DNA from: Ophioceras dolichostomum
Lineage: Eukaryota; Ascomycota; Sordariomycetes; Magnaporthales; Ophioceraceae
Assembly: GCA_003049485.1 (NCBI GenBank)
Contig: PYST01000182.1
Span: 16,417-80,416, forward strand
Direction: 5' to 3'
Length of the DNA: 64,000 nucleotides
Part shown: positions 1 through 11,962 of the stretch, piece by piece
Position numbering within the stretch: position 1 is the stretch's first letter
How the letters are laid out: each line of letters begins with the position of its first letter
Notes under the pieces: generated by a model
Database searches by the model: none
What the model was told of the DNA's origin: nothing
Seen by the model: only the letters and a program-made list of their open reading frames with translations
Translations under genes and position numbers: made by a program

Positions 1-2364
1 CTTCTTTCAACGCTTGTAGGACAGGGTTGTTCTTGAACGAGCCGTTGTCGATCGCCTCCCTTCTGCCGTCCTTCCTCTCCGGTGCGGAGAAGAAGAAGTG
101 ATCTGCATATCGCGGGTGATTAATTGGTTAGCCAGGCTGACTCCATTTCCACTTCTGCGTTTTATCATCAACCCAATCCTATTCGTCGACTGCCTTCGCA
201 CTTGCGATCGCACACAGTAGTAGCCTGAGCCTTGCTCTTGGCGAGAGTCTTTCAACTCTCATGTGAAAATCGCCTTTCTTCGATCGGGCGGTCCCGGGCA
301 GTCCGGATGACACCCTCTCCCTCTTTTGAGCCTCTGATCCCTGACCCCTACCGTACCACCTGCAACGGGCCCCCTACTCTATCCTATCCCTCACCTCGGC
401 CTCACTGCTCCACCCTGTGGCCTCTCCAGCCTTCCCCCTCCCTCGCAGAGTGAGTCACAATGCATCGGCTAGATGCGCATGGGCGGGACGGATGGAAGGA
501 AGCAAAGAGAAGGGAGGGAGGGAGGCGGGACCGAATGGACGGGGGAGGAAATAAAGAATCAAATGACGAGTAACAGCGCAGCGGTGTAACAGCAGGGGGT
601 GGTGCTCTTCAAACGCTCGGGTTCTGTAAGGGATGTTCTGGGTGGAGCGTGACCTGCCACCACACCGAAAGCCGCTTGGCTTCGGCATGGATTGACATGA
701 GGGGACGAAGAGCCAACAAGCAAACCACCGTCGTCATTGTCAGAATGAAAGCAGATGTATGCATGCACTTAAACGCAGTGTGGCTCCACCCTTTTCCGGT
801 ACCATGCATGGAGGGCTGCAATGCAATGCAAAAGAAGGCTGCAACAACGACGACGACAAGCCACCACCACCACTCGACTGATTAAAAGCAAAGTAGTAGA
901 GCTAGCAAAATTGACGGTGGACTAGCCCGCACGCAGCAGCTCGGCGACGCCGAAAACGTGGTCGAAGCGTCTACTGCATCAAACGCTTTTGCATGAAGAT
1001 AGGGAGGAAGAAAAAGAGAAAAGAAAAATAGGAAAAAAAAATACTCACAGCACCTGAGATGCTGGAAGAAGGCCTTCAGCACCTGGATGTGGCTCGACAC
1101 CTGCTTCCGCTTCCTCCTCATCTCGTCGTCCGGCTGGACGCCCTCGGGCAGCGACTTGCAGTAGGCGATCCAGATGTACTCCTCTATGAGCATGTTGCGC
1201 CCGTACTGCTGGCTGCGTATGACGAATTTGCGTCTGGCCATTTGGGGGATGAGGAGCAATGCTGTAGAAAGTTGAGGGAAACAAAAAAGAGTTTAGCATG
1301 CATCATGGGCTATTATGAGTTAGGTACCTACCTAGGTACCTACCAAAGTAAGGGATGTAGGTAGGTAGGTAGGTAGGTACCGAGGTAGATAGGCACCGGC
1401 AGGTACCGGGGCAGGTAGTTGACTAGGAATAGATGAGATGAGGAGGTGAGATGCGAAGCGGGAGGGAGGGAGGTTGGCAGGTAAGAAGAATACCTCTGAG
1501 AAAAGCATCCTCCAAAATATCGGGCCACTTCTGCCCCTTCTCCTTCTCGTTCTGCTTCATGCGGTAGTTGTGGAACTGCGGAGACCGGTAGATCGGGTTC
1601 TCATTGTCTATCGCGTACGACAGCACCGTCACGCCGCCTCCTACCAGAGTTCCGTTGCTGCTGCCGCCACCGCCGATACCTAGGTTGAGGGGCACGACGC
1701 AGCCTTTCGGCTGAAGAGGCTGCTGGTGGGGGTGGTGGTGGTGGTGGTACTGCTGCAGATCGGAGAACTGCTGCTGTTGCTGTTGTTGCCGGTGAACCTG
1801 GAGGTTGCTGCGTCTAGCGCGGAAGCCGCCGCCGACGCCGCCACTGGCGGATGTGTTGCTGTCTTCGGCCGATGAGTTTTTGTGGTTGAGGAGGAGGGAC
1901 TGTTGTGTCGGCAGGATGGGTAGTGTGGGCATGGATGTTGACAGCAGGGCAGTAGTGGTGGGAGTGGTGGCTGACGGCAACCAGGCTAGGAGGGAAACGC
2001 TCTGCGAGCAGATGGTCATGGGCGTTGGTGGGGCGGCGTTGTGGTACTGTTGGAGCTGCTGCTGCTGCTGTTGCTGTTGTTGTTGCTGTTGCTGTTGCTG
2101 TTTTTGTTGCTGGTGCTGGACGTTGCCGGAGGTGTCCCTTAACGGCTGTCTCCCGAGGCCAGCGGCAGCCGCTGTAGCAGCAGCGGCCGCCGCCGCCACG
2201 GCCGCCGACCGGGCGGTGGTGGTGCCGGCGACGGCGGTATCGTAGTGGCCTGATGACGCTTCGGGCGATGCTGCGGAGATGTAAGGCGGGCAGTGGGGGA
2301 GAGAGGGGACAACTGCCACCGGACCGGATGAGGAGGACGATGAGAGAACTTGGTGGTGGTCCAT
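1..2364 (-). CDS. TEA/ATTS-domain transcription factor, AbaA/TEC1 type (3' end outside window)
   Basis: Sequence-specific DNA-binding regulator, nuclear. Homologues (AbaA in Aspergillus and Fusarium, Tec1 in yeast) control conidiophore, phialide or filament development; that role is inferred here. Exons on the minus strand: 2364-1494, 1261-1049, and 102 to beyond position 1. The phases fit (1, then 1). The joined TEA domain spans about residues 276-357: KWPDILEDAFLR, then ALLLIPQMARRKF, then RKQVSSHIQVLKAFFQHLR, then YHFFFSAPERKDGRR. This matches the family through the recognition helix and the HFFF end. The N-terminus of about 275 residues is low complexity, with a long polyglutamine run near residue 100, polyalanine and polyhistidine. 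The ATG at 2364 is the first in frame. Intron 1 (1493-1262) holds a TAGGTACC array. Intron 2 (1048-103, 946 bp) is very long for this type of fungus and has a GCTAACC branch site about 30 nt before its acceptor. TEA identity is confident; AbaA versus another TEA paralogue is not settled. Confidence 0.88.
1321..1414. repeat. TAGGTACC/TAGG array inside intron 1 of the TEA gene
   Basis: The stretch starts with two palindromic TAGGTACCTACC-type units, continues as a run of TAGG tetramers, then degenerate GGTACC units. It lies fully within the 232-bp first intron of the TEA-domain gene. The same motif recurs in many spacers of this window. Confidence 0.8.
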
Positions 2365-3196
2365 TTTGTGGATGTTTCGTCTTTCTCTCTCTTCTAACAA
2401 TGTATCCTCTAATTCCTTTCTCTCTTTCTCTCTCTCGAGACTAAAACAGATGGGGTATAAGAACGAAACTAAGCTTGGAATCTTCGCAGAGAGAGGGAAT
2501 ACCCCTCGCGAGGTAGGGAGTATGCTTGTGAATGCCTTTACCTCTTCTCCTTCCTTTCTCGCTCTCTCTTCCGCTTTCCTCGTCTGTCTTCCTTTTCTGT
2601 TGTGTATATGTGTGAGGGCGCAAGGAAAAGCCGTCTAGACCGCTCTACTAACGAGAGGAACTAGAAAGGTCTCGCGTTCCTCAGGGGGTGTAGTAGATAG
2701 GTAGCTAGCAGCAGACTGACGTGATGCCACACATACAACACGGAAAGAGAAAGAGTGAAGAGTAAAGAGGAGAATGGCGTGTCAAAGTGAGAATTAAGAA
2801 GCATGAGGAGAGGTGCGAGAGAGAGGGGGGAGACAGAATGAAAGAAAGAGGAGAGAGGGAAGAGATATGTTGGAGAGGAATGGGGAGGAGGAACTCTTCA
2901 TCAACTCTGGACGGGAGGGGCGCGGGACCGACATATGTAGTCAGGACGCAGAGATATACTCTCGCTAGCACGAATCGGCATGAAGGGGTGGCAGTGGTGA
3001 AGTTGCAAGAGACACACCGGTAAGATTTTCGTGAGTAGACTGCGTACGTAGATAAGTGTGTATGGTACGGTATGGCTTTTCCTGGTGTGTGGTACCTCTG
3101 TCAGAGGCCGGAAACCCTCGGTTCCAACACTCCCATCCCATCCCATCATCGACTCGCCCACCTACCTGTCCCTTCCACCACCCCTACCCTTGTCTA

Positions 3197-3232
3197 CCCT
3201 GCCCTGCCCTGCCCTGCCCTGCCCTGCCCTTC
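3197..3232 (+). repeat. CCCTG pentanucleotide microsatellite
   Basis: About seven head-to-tail CCCTG units upstream of the TEA-factor gene; no coding frame is supported across it. Confidence 0.85.
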
Positions 3233-3691
3233 CATGCCCTGCCTGGCTGCCTGCCTTCCCTGTGCCGGCCACCCCTGGCCTGTCTCTCTGTCACTGTGCG
3301 TCTTTCCCTTATCGAGCGAGAACAGACGACCTTCATCGAAAAAGAATATATTCTGCAACATTACTCAGAGTGGACAGACAAAGGCGGGGAGAGGGGTAGA
3401 GAGGGAGAGGAGAGGGTGGTTGGCTCGGTCGGTTGGGTTGGGATGAAGGGGGTGGGTGACGCTTCTCATGCCGAGCCTAACAGTCCTTGAAGAACAAAGA
3501 GAAAAAAAGACACCCACTAAAAAGTACCATATCCCTTATTCCTTGACATACCCTACCAACCCAGAAAGGTATGCCGACGAATTTCTCACATGGCCCCATA
3601 TCCCTGCTGCCTCTTTTTTTCTTGTCAGATATCCTCCCTTCACCGGCCGGAACGAGAAGCAAGGGAGGCGGTGGTGGGTGGGGAAAACGGA

Positions 3692-3736
3692 TGAGCACCA
3701 GCACCAGCACCAGCACCAGCACCAGCACCAGCACAG
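3692..3736 (+). repeat. ACCAGC hexanucleotide microsatellite
   Basis: About seven tandem ACCAGC units followed by degenerate ACAGC units. Frames through it encode only STSTST or HQHQHQ strings, so it is taken as non-coding. Confidence 0.85.
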
Positions 3737-5109
3737 CACAGCACAGTACAGCACCCAGTCAGGTTAAGCAACCCCAGAAAAAAGAAAAAGAAAAAGAAAG
3801 AAAAAGACAAATCGAAAACGGAAGAAAGAAAAGGAAGAAAAAAATAGGTAGCCAAACCGCCGGCATGTAACAGGATCTCGCAGCAAGCAAGCCCACACAC
3901 TCACCCGGTCCGCTCCCCTCGCTGGCTCCGCTCCCCTCGCTCGCTCGCTCGCTCGCACGCTCACCCGTTGCTGCGCGTGCGAGCGAGCCCCCAAAACGAA
4001 CTAACTGACGGCCGGGAGGCAGGGAAAGGACAGGCGCGGGCTAGTGGCATCCATACATAGATACCTACCTAGCTCGCAAGAGGACTCGAGCTGTCTGTTT
4101 CCGTAAGATGCGGGCAAAGCAAAAGCAAAAGCAAAAGCAAAGCTAAGCCAACCCCCCCTGCTCTGCCCTGCCCTGCTCTGCTCGCGCTGTTCTGACTAGT
4201 CAGCCAGCGGGAGAGAGCAGCGTCGTTGGCTATTGGCTCGCCGGCTGCTGCTGGTAGCCGGGGTGTCCCAGCCGGTGCAGCTGCTTCCGCCGGCGGCGGC
4301 GCTTGAGGGCTGCTTGTCTTTTCCTCTCTCGCCCACTCACCTGCCGTGCCTGATAGGAAAGCGCAAACGTGAATGGTTGGTTTGTTGTGTCGGAGTACCA
4401 TTGGTAAATACCTAGGTAGGTAGGTACCGAGGCGGGTAGGCGGTATGTTTGTGGGTGGTGCGAGACGGGCCCCGCGTGATTGGTTCTTTCTTCACCTTTG
4501 CTTTCCGTTTCCTCGCCAAATGGGTGTGAGGGAGATGTAAGTACCTACCTTGGGTGCCTACCATGTAGGTGGAGAAGAGAAAAAGAGGGTGTTGATGGGA
4601 GAGGAAAGGGGGGCATGTGGTAGTGGTTGGGGTGGTCGGCTGAGACAAACAAAGAACCAAAAAATTGCCAACGAACCGCCCTTCGATCACTCACTTCCCT
4701 CCCTCCCTATCTTCTGTCGTCTCCTCCCTGTACTGCAATCTGCATTCTGGAACAAGTCACTAATGAAAGTAAGCAGTATAGTGGAGAAGAAGAGCGAAAG
4801 AGAGAATGTCGAGAAAAAGTAAGTCAGATAAGTCAGGCACGCCAGGCACGACGTTGATTTCCTGCAGAGAAGTTCCGAGACATGTTCCAGGCGATCGTGG
4901 GATTTAGGTAAGTAGGTATTAGGCAGGCAGGTAGGTAGATACTAGACGCGATGGGGAAAATGACCACAAAGCAACAACACGCCAAACCTTCTTCACTTCG
5001 TTGTTTTGGCTCTGCTCTGCTCTGCATGTTGGTCTGGAGCCCATTTCCATCGTCCACAATTCCACTCCTATTCCTGTTTTCTCAATCAAATCAAACCTCA
5101 TCATGCCTC

Positions 5110-8058
5110 TCACATCTCGTCCTCTCCTCCTTCGGCGCCCCCAATATCCACTTTGGCCCTCTGAGCCCTCCTCCCTAACAGTCCTTGGAGCGCGACTTTG
5201 CCGACCTGTCCCTCCGTCTTGCGCTGCATCTTGGCGATCTCCTCCTCTGCGTCGACCGCCTCGGCCTCGGCAAAGTCTAGCACGAGCCTGCGCCCTAGCA
5301 GGTGCGTGTCTGCTAGCGCGTGCAGCGCGTTCTCTGCCTCCTTGGGCGTGGTGAATTCGGCGAACGCGAACCCCCGCGTCTTGTTCCCCAGGGACTTGGG
5401 GACGCGCACTGCGCGGAGCTGTCCGTAGGCGCCGAAGAGCTGCCTGACGTCCTTCTTCGTCGCCTCGAACGGCAGGTTCTTGATCACGATCTTGGTGCGC
5501 TGCCCGGCCTGCTTGCGGGCCTTCTCCTCGCGACGCCGCTCCTCGGCAGCGTCCATGCCGCGGTGCGACGCCTTGACCGCGAGCGAGTGGCCCTCGAGCG
5601 TCGAGCCGTCCATGGCCTTGAGCGCAGCCATTGCCTGATCCTTGGTGCGGAACTGAACGAAGCCGAAGCCCATGCTTAGTACCTGGCCTGGCCGTTTTGG
5701 GTCTGGCTTCGTCTTGACTCGGGCGGACACGAAGCCTTCGAGGGGCTCAAACGTCTCAGCCAGCTTTGCCGTGGTAGTAGCAAAGTTGAGGCCACGAATG
5801 AAGAGTGAAGTCGTTTCCGGCTCATCCTGGGCGTCCTCACGTTCCAGCAACTCTGTGACGGACGGCTTCTGCTTAGAAGCCTGTGACTGATTCTGCGCCT
5901 CCTGTGGCTGCGGCACTGTGATGTCATTCCTGAATAGGTCCTTGGGGCCCTTCTCTAGAAAAAGCACAGAGTCCTTGATCCGGCGATATGCAAGACTCGC
6001 GAACGCAGCCCTCGCATGTGGCGACTGCGCAAATTGCACAATGGCGATTGTCCCGCTCGGGGGCATCAGCACCCGCAGCACAGCGCCATGTTCCTCAAAC
6101 ATCTTCCTCAGCTCGTCCAGTGACGTGCCGTAAGGGAAGTTTTTAACCAGAATCGTAGTATCCCCGCGCTGCTGCTGCCGCAGCGTCTTAAACGCGTCTA
6201 GGTCGACACCGTTGGAGGCGAAGTAGGTCTTGGTTTCCTGGATGATCGACGTCTCGGCTAGCGCCTGCTTCACTCCCGCGTCGGCAGAGGTGGGATCCAG
6301 CAGGTCAGCCTTGGACACGCCCAGCCGATCGGCTACGGAGGCGTTTACGGCGTCCTGGCTCATGTAGAGCGCATTCCAGTTGAAGGACGTGGACGCCGCC
6401 TCGGCCTTTCTCCTGATCATGTTTTGCTTCTTCAGTGGCAGTTTCGAAATTGCGAACTCGTCTAGCTTCGGCTCTTTCTTGGCCAGGGCTGGAAGCACGT
6501 GCAGTATTCGGCCCTGAAAGTGGTTGCGATCCGACTTCTGGAATGCATCGATCGCCGATGACGGACTCGAGTACTGCACCAACGCGAAGCCCTTGCTTGT
6601 GCCAGAACTACCAACCGCCAAGTGTACCTGAAAGCAACAGCAGCGAAAAGGGATACCCCTGTTAGTCCTCAAGAATTCACGAAAACCAGATTTCAAACAC
6701 CGTACTGCCTTGCTATCGCATGTTGCGGCTTGTCGTCGCCACACGACCAACCAGTCGGGCCTTTTCCATCAGATTCACAAGCATCTACTAAAATCCTGTG
6801 CCCAAAATTTCACATCATATACCAGCGGTATAAGCTGTCCCTATCAAGGGGTTCATCATAGAAAGGCCGCACTGAAACAAGGTGCAAAGACACATGCAGA
6901 GCAAAAGAGACTGACTGAACTTACCTCTTCTAGGTTGCCAAACACCTCGAAGTGAGCCCGCAGTTCATCCTCGGTTGTGCTGTACGGCAGGTTTCGTACG
7001 AAAAGACGCGACGTCTTGCGGATTCGGTCTAGTGTGTCATCTGTCCGGTCGCCCTCTGTTGGTGTATGCTGATCCGTTTCGTGGGCAGGCCCCGCAACCT
7101 CCTCGAGTAAGGGAGGGGCGGGGCTGGCTTCCGCCTGTGGAGGTGGAGGGACAGCAGCAGCGTCGGGATTGTCTGGGTCAACGAGATCAAGAAGTCGGTT
7201 GGTGCGTGATCGGAGCCAGTCGTCGTCACTCGCTCCAGGCTTGTCGCCCTCCCTGGCTACTGTGCCAGAAGTCTGGGGTGCGGCGGGGTCGTCCTCTGCC
7301 GCATCTGCCATTGCATGACCCGGCTTCGGCTCGAGTTGTTGTTGCCTGATGCTGTTGGTGTTTGGTGGTTCTTCCACTGCCAGCCTCTTTGCCGGACGGG
7401 CAGGGATGGTCTCGTACTCGTCGTCACTTTCATTCTCCAGCTCGACCATCTTCTCCTGATCAAGCCCTGGAGCGCCAGTGCTAGGCTCCTCGACAGACTG
7501 TCCCGCTTCAAATTCCATCTTGCTGACCGGCTTTGCCCCTGGTTTCATCGTCTCCAAGAACTCCCGCAGCTTCGGGTCTGCTTGGTCGAGGTCATCTCTC
7601 TTCCGCTTCCCAGTTTTCGTCTTCGACTGTGGATCGTCCTCGGTGGTTGGAAGTTGGGTCGTCTCTTTCTTCGATCCGGCGGCATCTACTGCTTGACCAG
7701 TTCTCACTCTCCGCGAAGACGCCAGAGCCGAATCTGTAGGCTGCGGAGATGAGGCCAGTCAGTCGAAGTCCCATCGCATCGCGAAGAAGCCAGGGAAAGC
7801 AGCAGCAAGGTGCCTGCATCTACTTACCGGCCTCCAGAGCTCGACGGCGATCTTCGACATCCGGATGTAGGACCGATTGAAATACTTCACCGCCTCCGCA
7901 GCATCTTGGCATGTCTTAAAGCCAACATAGCCGATCCTCCTCTTCGGAATCACTTTGATGTCTGTGACTTCCTTGCCTTTGAGCGAGAAGTGCTTGCGAA
8001 AGTCGGCGTCGGTGATCTTGGGCGGCAGATTCCGCACGAATATCCTGGAGGACTCCAT
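5110..8058 (-). CDS. MRD1: Multiple RNA-binding domain protein MRD1
   Basis: Nucleolar protein with five RRMs. It binds the 35S pre-rRNA and is needed for the A0-A2 cleavages that release 18S rRNA within the small-subunit processome (family knowledge). Exons on the minus strand: 8058-7828, 7740-6925 and 6627-5110, all joined in phase 0, giving 854 residues, normal for the family. RRM1 fills exon 1 (RIFVRNLPPKITDADFRKHF). An acidic, disordered stretch of about 240 residues follows. RRM2 spans the exon 2/3 junction (SRLFVRNLPYSTTEDELRAHF, then KGFALVQY). RRM3 is near residue 505 (TTILVKNFPYGTS), RRM4 near 620 (SLFIRGLNFATTTAKLAETF, then GFGFVQF) and RRM5 near 725 (KIVIKNLPFEATKKDVRQLF, then RGFAFAEF). 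The ATG at 8058 is followed directly by RRM1, as in other MRD1 proteins. Introns are 87 and 297 bp. Divergent neighbour: the LC8 gene. Confidence 0.95.
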
Positions 8059-8949
8059 GGCTTGGTCGTCGTCCGTGCCTTCCCATCAAAAGAGGCAGGC
8101 CAAAAATGCCTCTTGGTATTGCGATGAGGTTTGAGCTAGCGAAGAGAAGCCATTGCCGGCGAGAGTGAGGTTTTGTCCCCGACTAGATTCATCGACAATT
8201 TTTTTGCCTTTTTTTTTTCCCCCTGTCCTGAGGATCCATCGAACCCCCCACCAAGCACCAAAAAAATTAAGCCACTCGTCACCGCCTTCCTTGCCGAGCC
8301 ATTCCCCTCCCGAACTGTTGCCCCACCGCCGATGGTGCCCAGTCCCCGTTCCCGTCATCCCTGTAAGTTTGGGGACCAGAAGAAAGCCTGGGGTTCTGGT
8401 TGGAGAACTCTCCAGTTTCTCATTTCTCCTCCGCCAAAACACCAAGCAATCCAACCCGGAAGCTCACAACAAACCCTGGCCAGTTTGATCGTACGAGCGC
8501 GCCAACGATCCAGAAGCCATCGAGCTTTCCTTGCTTGTCTCCTGCCTTCTACTACACTCAGCTAGGTAAATTCGGAACTGTGAGTGACTTTGACCCCACG
8601 CGTCGAGAGCTAGAGCTCAGAGTGCCGTACGCGTGCAGTCGCGCTGCTGTTGGCTCCATCCGTCCTGAACCCCTATTTTCCAAGGCCCGTCAGAGGTGGG
8701 CCAACGTGGTGTTCTGCCGTCGTGGCATGCCTGTCTCCCGTTCTCCTCCCGCTCTCCATTCCCCCAGCCTTGCCTTCTGGTTTCCCAAGGCACACACCCT
8801 TCTTATCCTTCCTGCTATCTATGACCTGTGCCCCTCCTGCGACATCATCGTACGAGACGCTAGTGGTTGCTAACTGAGGTTTTACTCCTTCTGCCTTCCA
8901 CAGAATAACTCGCGCCCTTTTACGAACCAACGCACCGCCGTGGTGCCCC
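8059..8949. promoter_or_regulatory. Divergent spacer between MRD1 and the LC8 dynein light chain gene
   Basis: About 890 bp between two start codons facing away from each other. It should contain both promoters and 5' leaders. No clear TATA box was seen. It has pyrimidine-rich stretches and no supported coding frame. Confidence 0.5.
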
Positions 8950-9923
8950 ATGGTAGAAGTCGACAAGATGGCCACGGAAGAGAAAGCATCGGCGTCCGCC
9001 CCGCGTGAGAAGCTGGAGGGTACGCCGCTGCCATGTAAACCTCCCCCGAACCATACGCTAGCCTTGTGTATGCGGTTCGTCATAGCCGGATACTAACACG
9101 CTCTTCCCCTTCCACGTCCAGCTCAAATCAAGGCAGTGGATATGGTAAGCTATCTCGCCCCCCCTCTTGTGTCTCAGCCGAGGCCATCGTTAGCCAGACC
9201 GGTCCCCTAGACCAGTTCCCTAGACTTACAAATCTCTCATACAAATCAGAACGAAGACATGCAGGTGGAGTGCATCGAAGTCGGTACGTACCTATCTCTT
9301 TGCCGATATCAACAACCACCGGGCCGGCGATTGCCCAACAGCTACAATTGAGGCTGTGAGAAATTACTGACACATTTGTCTTTGCAGCCCAAGAAGCCAT
9401 GGCCAAGTACACGATCGAGAAGGTTTGCAGCCATCCCTGCCTGCTTGCATATCTCCTTTCCCCCTGCCTCCCACCCAACGAGCACTGGCATGCATCCGTC
9501 GAGGGGTTCCCAAGCCGCGGGACACAGAACTTCTCTATCGCAACACCCGCACCCTGCTAACCGGTTTTGATCCGCCCTTGTCACAGGACATCGCACAGCA
9601 TATCAAGAGAGTGGTAGGTACACGAGAATCCCCTCTCCCCCAACAACGATTCTCGACAGAGGAAGCAGATTCACTAACACACGAGGCACTGCCACATGTA
9701 GTTCGATGAGCGGAAGGGCCCCACATGGCATTGTATCGTGGGCCGTAACTTTGGCAGCTTCGTCACGCATGGTAAGATGGACAAGTCGAGGCTTAGCCAG
9801 ACCGCTCCGTGAAAGACTGCCAGAAGAAGGGCTGACATATTCGCACCAATCACTACAGAGACGAAGCACTTCATTTACTTCTACGTCGGCCACTGCGCCA
9901 TCCTCCTCTTCAAGACTCAGTAG
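8950..9923 (+). CDS. LC8-type dynein light chain (DYNLL/NUDG family)
   Basis: Small dimeric hub protein and subunit of cytoplasmic dynein, acting in nuclear migration and hyphal transport. Seven exons were reconstructed: 8950-9019, 9122-9144, 9250-9283, 9388-9422, 9587-9613, 9702-9771 and 9859-9923. Every junction has GT..AG ends and matching phase, and a classic TACTAAC branch lies before exon 2. The product is 107 residues: an N-terminal extension, then IKAVDMNEDMQVECIEVAQE, KYTIEKDIAQHIKRVFDER, GPTWHCIVGRNFGSFVTHE and TKHFIYFYVGHCAILLFKTQ, which is the canonical LC8 core to its last residues. The 6-residue-later ATG at 8968 would give a 101-residue protein closer to the usual length. Exons 2 and 5 are only 23 and 27 bp, so automatic gene finders may miss them. 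Confidence 0.95.
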
Positions 9924-10964
9924 GCTGAGAAAAGAGGGACAGGGATACACCCTCGCTGGTCACCGCACCCCTTTTTTTAGTTTCTGGTTTCCGTTTTTGG
10001 AAAGGCGAATCTGGCGTCCGACGATGTCGTGTCCGATGACGGAAATAAAAGGACGGAAAAAGGAGAAGGAATGGGAAGCAAGCTATACCGTGTAACCCTC
10101 CCTCGCTGTTGCAGGAACGAGCGAGTTGTAGTGGTGTTGGATGATGCACCCTGTTCCCAGTTTCTTTGTTGGCGAGCTAGGGGCGGCATGATGGCGCGGG
10201 GGAAAATCAGCGACGGGCACGAGTACTAACGACCAACAATAACTCACACTCTCACACACACACACACACACACAGCAGGTAGCGGCCGAGTACGGAGCAC
10301 ATGGCGAACTGGAACGGGCTCTTTTTGGAAAGTTGGGTGGAGGGCAGGAGGAACGGAGCAGAGGGTGATGCTCTCGCGCCATTAATGTTAACTATTATCA
10401 TTTCTCTCTTTTCTTTATCTCTTTCTCTTATCATTCAGTTCTTGCTTGTCATTCCTGTACGTGAATTTCGATGACCGAAGAGCAGAAAACAACGCAGTAA
10501 AACAAAGAAGCTTTCAAGAACCGGATTCTCCATTCCAGCTTCCCAGCTCACTCACGCCATGCCTCGAACCCGCCAACCGCATTAATGGTATGTGTTAGAG
10601 TCGCGTCTTCGAGCGCCCAAGAGCGAGAAGGCTGGCGGGTTATTACGACCTCTGTGTTGTGTGTTCAGAGACACGCACACAGGCAAACACGCGGATATGC
10701 AAGGGCCCAGGGGTCCCCAACTAGCCCTCGGGTCCCGCAGAGGAATTGGCGAGTGAGTGATCTGGACCAAAACGAAGAAGAAAAACAAAAAAGATCCCTT
10801 CGCGCCAAGCCGAGGAAAATAAAGTTTCGCATGCCGCTTTCCACCGACATCACCTCCCATTCCTTTCGCTTGCATGGGGGAGGTCCTTTGGTCCACCTGA
10901 CCGCCGTGATCAAGAAGCGAAGCAATCAAGCCTAGTGATGACTGGATGGCTGGGCCACCGGCCC

Positions 10965-11003
<39 letters not shown>
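10965..11003 (+). repeat. GA dinucleotide microsatellite
   Basis: About 19 uninterrupted GA units in the LC8-ELL spacer. Confidence 0.9.
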
Positions 11004-11006
<3 letters not shown>

Positions 11007-11168
11007 GACCGGGTGAAGATCACCCGAGATCAACCCCCCCTGCTGGCTAGGTGCTCAAATTTAGAGCAAAACGGAAGCACTAGCCAGCCAGCCAGCCCCC
11101 CGCCCCTTCTGGACTCTTGTCCTGCGGTGTACACCATGACAGCTTTCATCCCTTACCGGCCGGGGCGG

Positions 11169-11199
11169 CGGTGAGTGAGTGAGCGAGTGAGTGAGTGAC
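11169..11199 (+). repeat. GTGA tetranucleotide microsatellite
   Basis: Seven GTGA/GCGA units in a row, in non-coding DNA. Confidence 0.8.
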
Positions 11200-11939
11200 C
11201 TCTCTTCCCGGCCACACCTCCTCCTCGGGATCCCCGAACCAGGTGTTTTACATTCCAGAGGTGAGCTCCTTCCTCCGCATCTGGCGCCTATCACCTGACC
11301 AGTCACGTGTAGCCACTCTGCACTCCGAACCCACGCCACCCCCTAATTTCGCCTTGGTCCAGGGTTTGAGGGTTTGGGCTGGGGTCGATCGAGGCGTCAG
11401 CCGCGCGGACTGGGGTCGGGTCAGGGATTCTCCAGAGCCTCACGACGACGGGGGTACCCTGCCTTGCCTCGACTTGACTTGACCTCTCCTCGCCTCACTC
11501 CTCCTCCGACTTGCAGTTACGCTCAATAAGTCTTCTGTATTGTAGCTGGACAAACCGTGTTGAAGCATCATCCCAAGCACGATAACTTCGTACATCTGTC
11601 CTCGAAGAGTGAAAACTGCTTCCGCAACCCGCTTGCACGCACCGCAGAACAGGATAGGGCCACAGTTGCGTCCGCCGACAAGGGGGGCCCTTAATCTCAC
11701 CTCATAATTACATCGCTCTCCCTCCCTTGCCTCCCTTCCGAACATCACTGGACCACCGTTGTTGACCTTTTGGCGAAACAGCCTGGAGGATGCCGACGGC
11801 GAATCCGGTAAATGCTGATCGGACCCGGTCTGCTGACGTGCAGTGCAGTGCCGGGGTCCTTCCTAACACTTGTAGGTAAGTACCTACGAGCCTACCTACC
11901 CAACCTCACCTTCTTGCCAGAAAAATAGGGGTGAGGTGG

Positions 11940-11962
11940 CGCTAGCTAGCTAGCTAGCTAGC
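11940..11962 (+). repeat. CTAG tetranucleotide microsatellite
   Basis: Five to six GCTA units, self-complementary on both strands. Confidence 0.8.

Larger units (their letters stand above)
2365..5109. other. Intergenic: long upstream region of the TEA gene, microsatellite-rich
   Basis: About 2.7 kb between the start of the TEA-factor gene and the stop codon of MRD1. I see no supported gene. It holds purine/pyrimidine-biased tracts, a CCCTG run, an ACCAGC run, AAAGC repeats and TAGGTACC motifs near 4410 and 4910. Long, complex promoters and leaders are common for fungal developmental regulators, so part of this may be regulatory DNA or 5' leader of the TEA gene (inference). Confidence 0.6.

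Noticed and set aside
10253..10274. CA run considered as a regulatory element
   Set aside because: An ordinary dinucleotide microsatellite with nothing to tie it to a gene.
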